A stretch of DNA of 7,479 nucleotides from JBBDNC01 sp040877875 (GTDB lineage: Bacteria; Bacteroidota; Rhodothermia; Balneolales; Balneolaceae), in NCBI GenBank assembly GCA_040877875.1, contig JBBDNC010000021.1:1-7479 (forward strand), written 5' to 3'. This document shows positions 1 through 6,027 of this stretch, piece by piece; position 1 is the stretch's first letter, and each line of letters opens with the position of its first letter. The position numbers were made by a program, and so were the translations under genes. The notes under the pieces were generated by a model, which was not told the origin of the DNA, made no database searches, and was given only the letters and a program-made list of their open reading frames with translations.

Positions 1-870
1 AATGGGGTCTCCTGTCGTACCCCAGGGCTCTCCTGCGGGATAATAGGGAAGTTTCCCCTCGCCATAAGTGATTTCCGGCAACGTGAAATCGGCGTCAAGT
101 GCCCAATTGCCGGCAGACCAGCGGATTCCACGGTCAAGCAGTTTACGAAAGCCATCCTGACTCCATGTACGATCGTTATGGCCCCATGCCGTATAGAAAA
201 CACGGCCATTTCCATGAGTCCGGACCCAGGTCCAGGGTTCACGATGGTTCCCTTCAACACGGACCGACAAAACCGTTTTGTCAGGATTGTGTTTCGTGTG
301 TACGTAGGTTTCATCCCAACTTTCAAAATCGGGAACTCCCTGAAACACCGGATGGCCGGATTCTAAACGCCGGGTTCTGAAAGTTCCTGTTCCATGGCTT
401 TTAAAAGCCCCTCCGACGAGATTCACAAAAGCATCCGAATCATTAAAAGAGGCCGAAGCCGAATGAACCGCTACAAATCCTCCCCCCTCATGAATGTAGG
501 TAAGAAGAGCTGTTTCCTGCTCCTGGGAAAGCCCTGTTCGGTTTCCGTACATCATAAATACATCATACTTTTTCAGATTTTGAAGGGTTAAATCTGTTTG
601 ACGATCCGTATAGTGAATATGCATACCATGTTCAGCGAAATAAGGCATCACACTATGAATTCGCTGTTCGGGTTGATGATGGCCGTCATCTCCCAGGAAC
701 AGGATATTCAGATGTGAGGATTCATCCGTCATGGAAGGTTGCATACTCCCTTCCATATTTCGCTGCATCGACTGTGTTTCCGTTGACGCACAGGAAGAAA
801 ACAAAAGAAGGAAGAGTATTAAAAAAGAAGCACTCATAGAAGAAAATAGAGAACGGTTCATTTTATCCAT
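1..870 (-). CDS. ThuA-domain lipoprotein, N-terminal 290 residues (runs off window)
   Basis: The reading frame is open from an ATG at 870 to the window edge, so the C-terminus is missing. Residues 1-27 form a lipoprotein signal: a short basic start, a hydrophobic run at about 14-24, then a lipobox-like LFSSC with Cys27 as the lipidation site. A polar linker (28-52) follows. A ThuA / class I glutamine amidotransferase-like fold spans about 54-256: LGDDGHHQP near 59-67, YIHEGGGFVAVHSA near 125-138, SHGTG near 158-162, and FYTAWGHNDRTW near 225-236. After the domain, a segment ending in LPYYPAGEPWG (274-284) resembles the linker that I recall joining ThuA to a PVC-type haem-binding / cytochrome c region in large envelope proteins; that continuation is inferred, not seen. 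ThuA proteins are associated with sugar metabolism, but the substrate here is unknown. Start choice is open: in-frame ATGs at 915 and 861 are alternatives and no clear ribosome binding site decides. Transcribed in the same direction as the araC gene behind it, with 212 bp between. Confidence 0.85.
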   Translation of the reverse strand, partial: MDKMNRSLFSSMSASFLILFLLLFSSCASTETQSMQRNMEGSMQPSMTDESSHLNILFLGDDGHHQPEQRIHSVMPYFAEHGMHIHYTDRQTDLTLQNLKKYDVFMMYGNRTGLSQEQETALLTYIHEGGGFVAVHSASASFNDSDAFVNLVGGAFKSHGTGTFRTRRLESGHPVFQGVPDFESWDETYVHTKHNPDKTVLSVRVEGNHREPWTWVRTHGNGRVFYTAWGHNDRTWSQDGFRKLLDRGIRWSAGNWALDADFTLPEITYGEGKLPYYPAGEPWGTTGDPI

Positions 871-917
871 AGCTAAGTTAATCGTGATTTGATTGATCGA
901 AATTGGTTTTGCCATGA

Positions 918-958
918 TCCTGTGACTCTGCGATATCACAGCAGGGACTCGACTCCCC
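918..958. other. Two adjacent small hairpins upstream of the ThuA gene
   Basis: A 6 bp perfect stem CTGTGA/TCACAG (920-925 with 936-941, 10 nt loop) is followed directly by GGGA/TCCC (944-947 with 954-957, 6 nt loop). They lie 48 to 88 bases upstream of the preferred ThuA start, so they could fall in its 5' leader or promoter. If translation began at the ATG at 915, they would lie just in front of it. No T-run follows in either direction, so a terminator is unlikely. Function unknown. Confidence 0.3.
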
Positions 959-1006
959 TTAGTGCTTAAAACATTAATTTTAGAATAACTGATAAAATTT
1001 CAAGAA

Positions 1007-1028
1007 TATCCTTCAAGCAGGCAGGATA
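1007..1028. other. Small inverted repeat between araC gene and ThuA gene
   Basis: TATCCT (1007-1012) is repeated inverted as AGGATA (1023-1028) around a 10-base centre. It lies 55 bases downstream of the AraC stop codon and upstream of the ThuA gene. It might help end the araC transcript or act as a protein site, but the stem is short and lacks a T-tract, so neither role can be asserted. The remainder of 871-1082 shows no gene. Confidence 0.2.
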
Positions 1029-1082
1029 AAGAGACAATGCCTAAGATATCAGAATTTTAAATATGAAAAAGTCTAATATCAC

Positions 1083-1979
1083 TCAATGAATCTCAGAGAT
1101 TTGTATGGATTTCTCAAATTTACTCTTATATGCAGAAGGAGAAAATCCAACCACTTTTTTAAACTGACGATTAAAATTTGAAACATTGTTAAAACCGCTT
1201 TCAAAACAAATTTGTGAAATATTAAAATCTGAATTACGAAGAAGTTTGCATGCTTGCGAAACCCGGACTTCATTTAAAAACTGAACAAATGTTTTCCGGG
1301 TACGCTGCTTGAAAAAAAGACAAAATGCCGTCTGACTATAATTTGCCAGTTGTGCCACTTCTTTAAGCTTGATATCCTCCTTATAATGTTTGAAGATATA
1401 ATTAATCACATCATTCACCTTTTTATTCTCAATATCTGACATTGGATCCGGTGAACTAACCGTCGCCAGGTACCGATAATTTTGAGAAGCAGACAACTCA
1501 TTCAGAAGGGATAAAATATTTAAAAAACGGGTAAAACCGGACTGGGTTGGTAATTGACACATCTGTTCTCTAAATTGCTTGGAAACTTCTACTGAAAACC
1601 GGATTCCCCGTCCGGACCTTTCGATCATGTTTCTAATCGAAGCCATTTCAGATATATTGAAGAAGCCGTCGCCTAACGACGATTCATGGAAAAAAACAGA
1701 AACGGATTCAGAAACCAGGTCTTCATTGCCCTGAAAATATTTCGAATCACTTTTGAATAAATGACTTTGGTTCGACCCGATTAAAAACAGATTCCCCGCT
1801 TCAAATGGTACAATTGTATCACTTATAAACAAATCTCCAGTCCCCTGGATGATGTAGACAAGCTGTAATTCCGGATGGTAATGCAGCCTGTCATAAAAAT
1901 GAGGCAATTGATCATGCTGGACTAAAAATCCTTCTTTACCCGTTTTGGGGAGTCTGAAATAAATTGATTTCTCCTGCAT
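1083..1979 (-). CDS. AraC-family transcriptional regulator with N-terminal cupin, probable regulator of the hydroxyproline operon
   Basis: This 298-residue protein has the usual two-domain AraC layout. Residues about 33-75 form a cupin-like ligand-binding half: HYHPELQLVYIIQGTG, then a strand ending PFEAGNLFLIG and QSHLF. Residues about 185-288 are the DNA-binding half with two helix-turn-helix units: KLKEVAQLANYSQTAF (204-219) and the AraC signature region 254-283, containing SQICFESGFNNVSNFNRQFKK and ending in GFSPSAYK. Family members normally activate a neighbouring catabolic operon when a small molecule binds the cupin. Divergent placement opposite the hydroxyproline genes makes those the likely target and hydroxyproline or an intermediate the likely ligand; this is inference from context. 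The ATG is preceded by GGAG about 7 bases upstream (1987-1990 on the plus strand), one of the few Shine-Dalgarno-like sites in the window, which supports the start. Length is normal and no defect is visible. Confidence 0.93.
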   Translation of the reverse strand: MQEKSIYFRLPKTGKEGFLVQHDQLPHFYDRLHYHPELQLVYIIQGTGDLFISDTIVPFEAGNLFLIGSNQSHLFKSDSKYFQGNEDLVSESVSVFFHESSLGDGFFNISEMASIRNMIERSGRGIRFSVEVSKQFREQMCQLPTQSGFTRFLNILSLLNELSASQNYRYLATVSSPDPMSDIENKKVNDVINYIFKHYKEDIKLKEVAQLANYSQTAFCLFFKQRTRKTFVQFLNEVRVSQACKLLRNSDFNISQICFESGFNNVSNFNRQFKKVVGFSPSAYKSKFEKSIQISEIH

Positions 1980-2001
1980 ATTATCACTCCATTAGTATTT
2001 C

Positions 2002-2016
2002 ATGCATTTATTGCAT
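2002..2016. promoter_or_regulatory. 15 bp palindrome just upstream of the araC gene, candidate operator
   Basis: ATGCA (2002-2006) and TGCAT (2012-2016) form an inverted repeat around tttat. The site lies 23-37 bases upstream of the AraC start codon, where it would fall in or near its promoter or leader and could mediate autoregulation. Short A/T-rich palindromes arise by chance, so this is tentative. Confidence 0.25.
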
Positions 2017-2068
2017 AAAAATATAAGTAAATGATGAAAATAGGAATAAAATCATATCATTTTTGCAA

Positions 2069-2093
2069 GATTTTCATTGTATAAATCAAAATC
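2069..2093. promoter_or_regulatory. 25 bp imperfect dyad overlapping a GTATAA direct repeat, candidate regulator site
   Basis: GATTTTCAT (2069-2077) and ATCAAAATC (2085-2093) are inverted copies matching at 8 of 9 positions around a 7-base centre. Overlapping it, GTATAA occurs at 2079-2084 and again at 2094-2099, a 15-base direct-repeat period. TATAAGAA is repeated at 2095-2102 and 2126-2133, 31 bases apart, or about three helical turns. AraC-family proteins typically bind direct repeats near the promoter, so this cluster about 90-120 bases from the araC start is a reasonable candidate site. No binding consensus is known to me for this regulator. Confidence 0.3.
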
Positions 2094-2129
2094 GTATAAG
2101 AATTCTTTCTTAAACTCCTGTACTTTATA

Positions 2130-2293
2130 AGAAGGCTTTGAAAAACCAGGGGGTTTGTTCAAGACCAAAACCTGAGTGAATTTGAAACCGTAGCTTATTG
2201 GCTATAAGTGAGGATTTCAAATTCACGAAAATGCCGAGATTGGGCAAAACAACGCTCATTTTTTGAACACGCAGTGATTTTGCAAAGCCTTCT
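2130..2293. repeat. 164 bp MITE-like element with terminal inverted repeats and a nested hairpin
   Basis: The ends are an 11 bp perfect inverted repeat: AGAAGGCTTTG (2130-2140) and CAAAGCCTTCT (2283-2293). Similarity continues inward imperfectly for about 30 bases (AAAA, then GTTCAA in both arms). The repeat is flanked on each side by ATA (2127-2129 and 2294-2296), which could be a 3-bp target duplication, although the surrounding TTTATA/ATAAA may simply extend the palindrome with a one-base offset. Inside is a second, stronger stem: GTGAATTTGAAA (2176-2187) and TTTCAAATTCAC (2215-2226), 12 perfect pairs extendable by CC/GG across one bulged base. No ORF is present, so it could move only with a transposase supplied elsewhere. 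Alternatives are a structured RNA leader or a decayed insertion-sequence remnant. Copy number in the genome is unknown from this window. Confidence 0.5.
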
Positions 2294-2336
2294 ATAAATT
2301 CATAATCGGAATGCGGTAAATTATTTTAAAAATTTT

Positions 2337-2426
2337 GGATTTGATATTTAGGTATCATGACGAGTAAGAACCTGAATGTAGTTGGGTAACCGAGTTCAAA
2401 ATCATGGTTTCACCGAAATCAAATCC
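2337..2426. repeat. Imperfect inverted repeat in the operon leader/promoter region
   Basis: GGATTTGAT (2337-2345) recurs inverted as ATCAAATCC (2418-2426), 9 perfect pairs, and the arms continue imperfectly to TCATGA (2355-2360) opposite TCATGG (2403-2408). The enclosed 40-odd bases carry shorter complementary patches such as GAAC/GTTC (2368-2371, 2394-2397). GTAACC (2386-2391) also pairs with GGTTAC (2442-2447) downstream, so alternative foldings are possible. It lies 58 bases upstream of the first operon gene. It could be a second small repeat, a transcript leader structure or a looping site for the regulator. Confidence 0.35.
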
Positions 2427-2483
2427 TTAAAAGGCCAGACGGGTTACAGCTTGAACCAACACTAATATTTAAATAATTTTTTT

Positions 2484-3413
2484 ATGCAAGTTAACTGGAA
2501 TGGTGTTTATCCTGCCATCACAACCAAATTTCACGACGACGGTACTCTGGACCTGGAAACATTTAAAAAAAATATTCACGTTCAATTGGAAGCGGGAATT
2601 CATGGAATCGTATTGGGCGGAACCCTTGGAGAAGCCAGTACGATCAAGAATGATGAAAAGTTACTGTTGGTTCGAACGACCCGGGAGATGGTTCAAGATC
2701 AGATTCCGGTCATTATGAATATTGCTGAGCAAAGTACCGATGAGGCAGTTGATGCTGCAGCATTGGCTCAGGAAAACGGGGTGTCCGGCTTAATGATACT
2801 CCCTCCCATGCGATATAAAGCCGATGAAAGAGAAACTCTTGAGTTTTTTAAAACCATTGCTCTCTCCACGGATCTGCCCATTATGATTTATAACAATCCG
2901 GTGGATTATGGAATTGAAGTAACACTTGAGATGTTCGATATATTGACAGACTTTGATAATATTCAGTCAGTTAAGGACTCAACCAGGGATATCACAAATG
3001 TAACCCGTATCATTAACCGTTTCGGGGATCGTTTCAAGATCCTGTGTGGAGTCGATACACTTGCCCTGGATGCCCTGCTGATGGGAGCAAGTGGCTGGGT
3101 GGCTGGCCTGGTTTGTGCCTTTCCCCGTGAAACGGTAGCAATATATGAGTTAACCCTTTCCGGCCGGCACAAAGAAGCACGGGAAATTTTCCGATGGTTT
3201 CTGCCTCTCCTGGAGCTGGATCTCAGCCCGAAGCTGGTACAGAATATCAAGCTTGCTGAGGCGGCTACGGGTATCGGTACGGAACATGTACGAAAACCCA
3301 GGCTGAAACTGGAGGGAGAGGAAAGACAAAGGATCCAGAATATTATTGATGAAGCTCTCAATACACGACCTCAAATATTGAACATTTTAAAAAATATTAA
3401 ACAAACTGCATGA
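2484..3413 (+). CDS. DapA-family 1-pyrroline-4-hydroxy-2-carboxylate deaminase (hydroxyproline degradation)
   Basis: A 309-residue cytoplasmic class I aldolase of the dihydrodipicolinate synthase family, a TIM barrel expected to form tetramers. Visible landmarks: GGTLGEAST at 45-53 (substrate carboxylate loop), YNNP at 136-139 with catalytic Tyr136, and SVKDST at 162-167 with Lys164 as the Schiff-base lysine. GVDTLALDALLMGASGW follows at 189-205. The lysine-biosynthesis enzyme usually has a PYYNKP-like segment after strand 4; here it is LPPMRYK (106-112), arguing against true DapA. In this gene setting the expected reaction is deamination and dehydration of 1-pyrroline-4-hydroxy-2-carboxylate to 2-oxoglutarate semialdehyde plus ammonia (EC 3.5.4.22). 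It is the first gene of the operon and its stop overlaps the next start by four bases (ATGA), so the two are translationally coupled. The only plausible start is the ATG after the T-run; no Shine-Dalgarno is seen. N-acetylneuraminate lyase or a sugar-acid aldolase would be the alternatives, disfavoured by the neighbours. Confidence 0.9.
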   Translation: MQVNWNGVYPAITTKFHDDGTLDLETFKKNIHVQLEAGIHGIVLGGTLGEASTIKNDEKLLLVRTTREMVQDQIPVIMNIAEQSTDEAVDAAALAQENGVSGLMILPPMRYKADERETLEFFKTIALSTDLPIMIYNNPVDYGIEVTLEMFDILTDFDNIQSVKDSTRDITNVTRIINRFGDRFKILCGVDTLALDALLMGASGWVAGLVCAFPRETVAIYELTLSGRHKEAREIFRWFLPLLELDLSPKLVQNIKLAEAATGIGTEHVRKPRLKLEGEERQRIQNIIDEALNTRPQILNILKNIKQTA

Positions 3414-4960
3414 AAATAAAAGGAGTCAATTATATCGGGAATTCAACATCCAATCAAAACAAAGATTATCTGCAGGCAGTTAACCCGGAAACCAACACGG
3501 CCCTCCCTGAAAAATTCTATATTGCTACCGGTCAGGAGATAGATACCACACTTGAAAAAGCAACGTCTGCATTCGAAAGTTATAAGCAGCAATCCGGCAC
3601 TGAAAAAGCAGATTTTCTTGATGCCATCGCTGAAGAGATCCTGTCACTCGGCGAAACCCTTCTATTACGGGCAAAAAATGAATCCGGTCTCACCCTTGCG
3701 AGACTCGAAGGAGAACGGGGAAGGACCGTTAACCAGATTAAAATCTTTGCCGATATGCTTCGTGAAGGATCCTGGGTAGACGCCAGAATCGACACCAAAC
3801 CGGTCGATGTGCGAACCATGTATTTTCCCCTGGGCCCTGTTGCGGTTTTTGGAGCAAGTAATTTCCCCCTTGCTTTTTCTACGGCTGGCGGAGACACCGC
3901 ATCTGCCCTTGCAGCCGGCTGCCCTGTTGTGGTGAAGTCTCATGAATCACACCCGGGCACCAATGAACTGGTTGCAGGAGCCATCATCCGGGCAGCTCAA
4001 AAAACGGGGATGCCGGAAGGAGTTTTTAACTCCCTGAACGGCGGACCCGAAGTGGGATCCGCCCTCATTCAACATCCCGCTGTCAAAGCTGTCGGTTTCA
4101 CAGGATCTTATAAGGCCGGTAAATCCATATATGACGTGGCACAGCAACGAGAGGAACCCATTCCCGTATATGCCGAAATGGGAAGTGTAAATCCGGTATT
4201 CCTGTTACCTGACAAACTGGAACAGTCGGCCGGGGAACTCGCCGAGCAATATGTTCAATCCGTTACCCTTGGCAACGGCCAGTTTTGCACCAAACCGGGA
4301 CTTTTGATTGGAATTGCCGGAGAGTCTCTGGAATCTTTTAAAAAGCAACTTGCACAAAAATTAAAACAGACCGATGCAGATTGCATGTTAAATGCCGGTA
4401 TTTCTGAAGCCTACAAAGCTGCGAGAAGGAATGTATTCTCACAAAGAGGAGTAGAAACTCTGTTACAACCAGAAGAAAATGAAAACGGAACTTTTGGATC
4501 CGCTGCCCTGGCTTTCGCAAAGGCCTCCGAATTCCTCTCGAATAAAAATCTACACAAGGAAGTGTTCGGCCCGTTTACGCTTTTGATCTCCTGTTCCGGC
4601 AAAGAGGAGATGAAACAAGTAGCCGCGAAGCTCGAGGGACAACTCACTGTGACTTTTATGGGAACGGAGGATGAACTCCCCGAATATAAACCTCTCGTAT
4701 CTCTGTGCAGGGAGAAAGCCGGACGTGTAATTTTCAATGGGGTTCCCACAGGTGTACAAGTGGCACCGGCTATGCATCATGGAGGGCCTTTTCCGGCTAC
4801 CACTGATTCTAAATTCACTTCGGTCGGCACAACCGCCATCCGAAGATTCGTAAGGCCTATCGCATTTCAAGAGAGCCCTGATGAGCTTTTACCTGAAGAA
4901 CTAAAAAGGGGAAATCCTCTGGGTATTTACAGATGGGTGAATGGCGAACTTGCGAAATGA
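3410..4960 (+). CDS. 2-oxoglutarate semialdehyde (2,5-dioxovalerate) dehydrogenase, ALDH superfamily
   Basis: A 516-residue cytoplasmic aldehyde dehydrogenase that oxidises 2-oxoglutarate semialdehyde to 2-oxoglutarate with NAD(P)+ (EC 1.2.1.26), the last step of hydroxyproline breakdown. Catalytic landmarks are intact: FGASNFPLAFS at 147-157 with oxyanion Asn151, VVVKSHESHPGTNE at 173-186 with cofactor-binding Lys176, GFTGS at 229-233, YAEMGSVNP at 254-262 with general base Glu256, GNGQFCTKPG at 288-297 with nucleophile Cys293, and HKEVFGPF at 382-389 with Glu384. The VKSHESHP pattern and the overall pattern match the subgroup usually labelled aldehyde dehydrogenase (NADP+) / KGSADH, which also serves pentose and glucarate pathways; the neighbours select hydroxyproline here. 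The length is normal for the subgroup. The start overlaps the preceding stop as ATGA, supporting co-translation. There is a 32 bp gap to the next gene. Confidence 0.93.
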   Translation: MKIKGVNYIGNSTSNQNKDYLQAVNPETNTALPEKFYIATGQEIDTTLEKATSAFESYKQQSGTEKADFLDAIAEEILSLGETLLLRAKNESGLTLARLEGERGRTVNQIKIFADMLREGSWVDARIDTKPVDVRTMYFPLGPVAVFGASNFPLAFSTAGGDTASALAAGCPVVVKSHESHPGTNELVAGAIIRAAQKTGMPEGVFNSLNGGPEVGSALIQHPAVKAVGFTGSYKAGKSIYDVAQQREEPIPVYAEMGSVNPVFLLPDKLEQSAGELAEQYVQSVTLGNGQFCTKPGLLIGIAGESLESFKKQLAQKLKQTDADCMLNAGISEAYKAARRNVFSQRGVETLLQPEENENGTFGSAALAFAKASEFLSNKNLHKEVFGPFTLLISCSGKEEMKQVAAKLEGQLTVTFMGTEDELPEYKPLVSLCREKAGRVIFNGVPTGVQVAPAMHHGGPFPATTDSKFTSVGTTAIRRFVRPIAFQESPDELLPEELKRGNPLGIYRWVNGELAK

Positions 4961-4992
4961 TTTTCAGAACTCTCACTCACGTTATTTAAATC

Positions 4993-5994
4993 GTGGCGAC
5001 TAAACGATTTTTCTGCATTGATGCCCATACCTGTGGCAATCCGGTGCGCCTGATTGCCGGTGGCGGGCCTTTATTAAAGGGACAAAATATCGGTGAAAAA
5101 CGTCTTCATTTTTTACAAGAATATGACTGGATACGTAAAGGCCTGATGTTCGAACCCAGGGGCCATGACCTGATGTCCGGAAGTATTCTCTACCCCCCTT
5201 CCAATACGGAAAATGATATTGCGGTTTTGTTTATTGAAACCAGTGGATGTCTTCCCATGTGTGGTCACGGGACGATTGGCACGGTGACCATTATGATCGA
5301 AGAGGGGCTTGTTCAACCCCATAGAGAGGGTATTGTCCGCCTTGAAACTCCCGCAGGACTCGTTCAGGCTGAATATCATTGGAAAAACGGCAGAGTGGCC
5401 TCCGTCAAGCTGACGAACATTGCCAGCTATCTGGATTCTGAAAATCTGGAGATTGAATGTCCCGATTTGGGAACCCTGACGGTTGACGTTGCATACGGCG
5501 GTAATTTTTATGCGATTATAGATCCTCAAGAGAATTTTTCTGGCATCCAGGATTTTAAGGCTGAGCAGTTGGTAAAGTGGAGCCGTGAGATCAGAAAACA
5601 ATTGAATGAACAGCACGATTTTGTCCATCCCCTGGACAGCTCGATTCGTGGACTCAGTCACGTACTCTGGGGAGGTACGACGATGGATTCGGAATCAACG
5701 GCCCGGAATGCTGTATTTTATGGAGAAAAAGCGATCGACCGTTCCCCCTGCGGAACAGGTACTTCCGCAAGGATGGCTCAATGGGCTGCCAGGGGAAAGC
5801 TGAAAGCAGGTGATGAATTTGTCCACGAAAGTATTATCGGCAGCCGGTTTATCGGCAGGATTGAAGAAGAAACCACTCTGAATGGAATACAAGCAATTAT
5901 TCCGAGTATTGAGGGATGGGCCCGTATAACCGGATATAATACGATCACGATTGACGATGATGATCCGTATGCTCACGGGTTCGAGGTCATTTAA
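4993..5994 (+). CDS. 4-hydroxyproline 2-epimerase (proline racemase family)
   Basis: A 333-residue cytoplasmic proline-racemase-fold enzyme that interconverts trans-4-hydroxy-L-proline and cis-4-hydroxy-D-proline by a cofactor-free two-base mechanism (EC 5.1.1.8), the entry step of the pathway. Both catalytic cysteines are present: Cys90 in LPMCGHGTIGT (87-97) and Cys253 in DRSPCGTGTSARMA (249-262). Keeping both rules against the trans-3-hydroxyproline dehydratases of this family, in which one cysteine is replaced. FFCIDAHTCGNPVRL at 6-20 is the typical family N-terminus, which supports initiation at GTG: an in-frame TAA lies only one codon upstream and the first internal ATG would remove this segment. 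No Shine-Dalgarno is evident. It is 32 bases after the dehydrogenase stop and 29 bases before the next gene. Epimerase versus proline racemase cannot be settled by sequence reading alone, but the neighbours strongly favour hydroxyproline. Confidence 0.92.
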   Translation: MATKRFFCIDAHTCGNPVRLIAGGGPLLKGQNIGEKRLHFLQEYDWIRKGLMFEPRGHDLMSGSILYPPSNTENDIAVLFIETSGCLPMCGHGTIGTVTIMIEEGLVQPHREGIVRLETPAGLVQAEYHWKNGRVASVKLTNIASYLDSENLEIECPDLGTLTVDVAYGGNFYAIIDPQENFSGIQDFKAEQLVKWSREIRKQLNEQHDFVHPLDSSIRGLSHVLWGGTTMDSESTARNAVFYGEKAIDRSPCGTGTSARMAQWAARGKLKAGDEFVHESIIGSRFIGRIEEETTLNGIQAIIPSIEGWARITGYNTITIDDDDPYAHGFEVI

Positions 5995-6000
5995 CGTGAA

Positions 6001-6027
6001 ATGGCAAATCAGAAAAGAAAGAAGTGA
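6001..6027 (+). other. Possible 8-codon leader ORF overlapping the next start (GTGA)
   Basis: In the short gap before the oxidoreductase, an ATG at 6001 begins MANQKRKK and ends at a TGA (6025-6027) overlapping the oxidoreductase GTG start (6024-6026). Such an overlap could let ribosomes reinitiate at the weak GTG codon. The A/G-rich run within it (about 6011-6024) may instead be the Shine-Dalgarno region of the downstream gene, making the tiny ORF a coincidence. Confidence 0.2.

Larger units (their letters stand above)
1980..2483. promoter_or_regulatory. 504 bp divergent intergenic control region between regulator and hydroxyproline operon
   Basis: No credible gene lies in this stretch. It must hold the promoters for both the regulator (minus) and the hydroxyproline operon (plus). 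The AraC-proximal third (about 1991-2130) is very A/T-rich and carries short dyads and direct repeats. The middle (2124-2298) is a terminal-inverted-repeat element. The operon-proximal part (2337-2460) contains a second imperfect inverted repeat. The last bases before the operon ATG are an A/T run ending in seven T residues, with no Shine-Dalgarno sequence, as is common in Bacteroidota. I could not assign a promoter confidently: TTGAAC (2451-2456) and TAATTT (2474-2479) have 17-base spacing but would start transcription on the initiation codon, while TTGATA (2341-2346) and TAAGAA (2365-2370) have 18-base spacing and a plausible leader. Confidence 0.6.

Noticed and set aside
99..591. Plus-strand ORFs of 62-93 codons at 99-380, 178-366 and 394-591
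   Set aside because: They are antisense shadows of the ThuA gene, whose minus-strand frame is continuous and has clear domain motifs.
941..965. tRNA-like 3' end on the minus strand (GAGTCGAGTCCC resembling a T-arm)
   Set aside because: Only a T-arm-like stem is present. No anticodon arm, D-arm, paired acceptor stem or correct T-loop consensus was found around it.
2451..2479. Sigma-70-like promoter TTGAAC-N17-TAATTT immediately before the operon
   Set aside because: The transcription start would fall on or after the ATG, and the region is so A/T-rich that such matches are expected by chance.
2963..3374. Minus-strand ORFs of 132 and 74 codons within the deaminase gene
   Set aside because: They are low-complexity Ser/Arg-rich shadows with no domain motifs, lying opposite a well-supported enzyme.
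2484..3413. Lysine-biosynthetic dihydrodipicolinate synthase (dapA)
   Set aside because: The PYYNKP-type segment is replaced by LPPMRYK and the gene is embedded with hydroxyproline enzymes.
5113..5661. 182-codon minus-strand ORF opposite the epimerase
   Set aside because: No recognisable domain, and the plus-strand frame carries both catalytic cysteine motifs, so this is a shadow.
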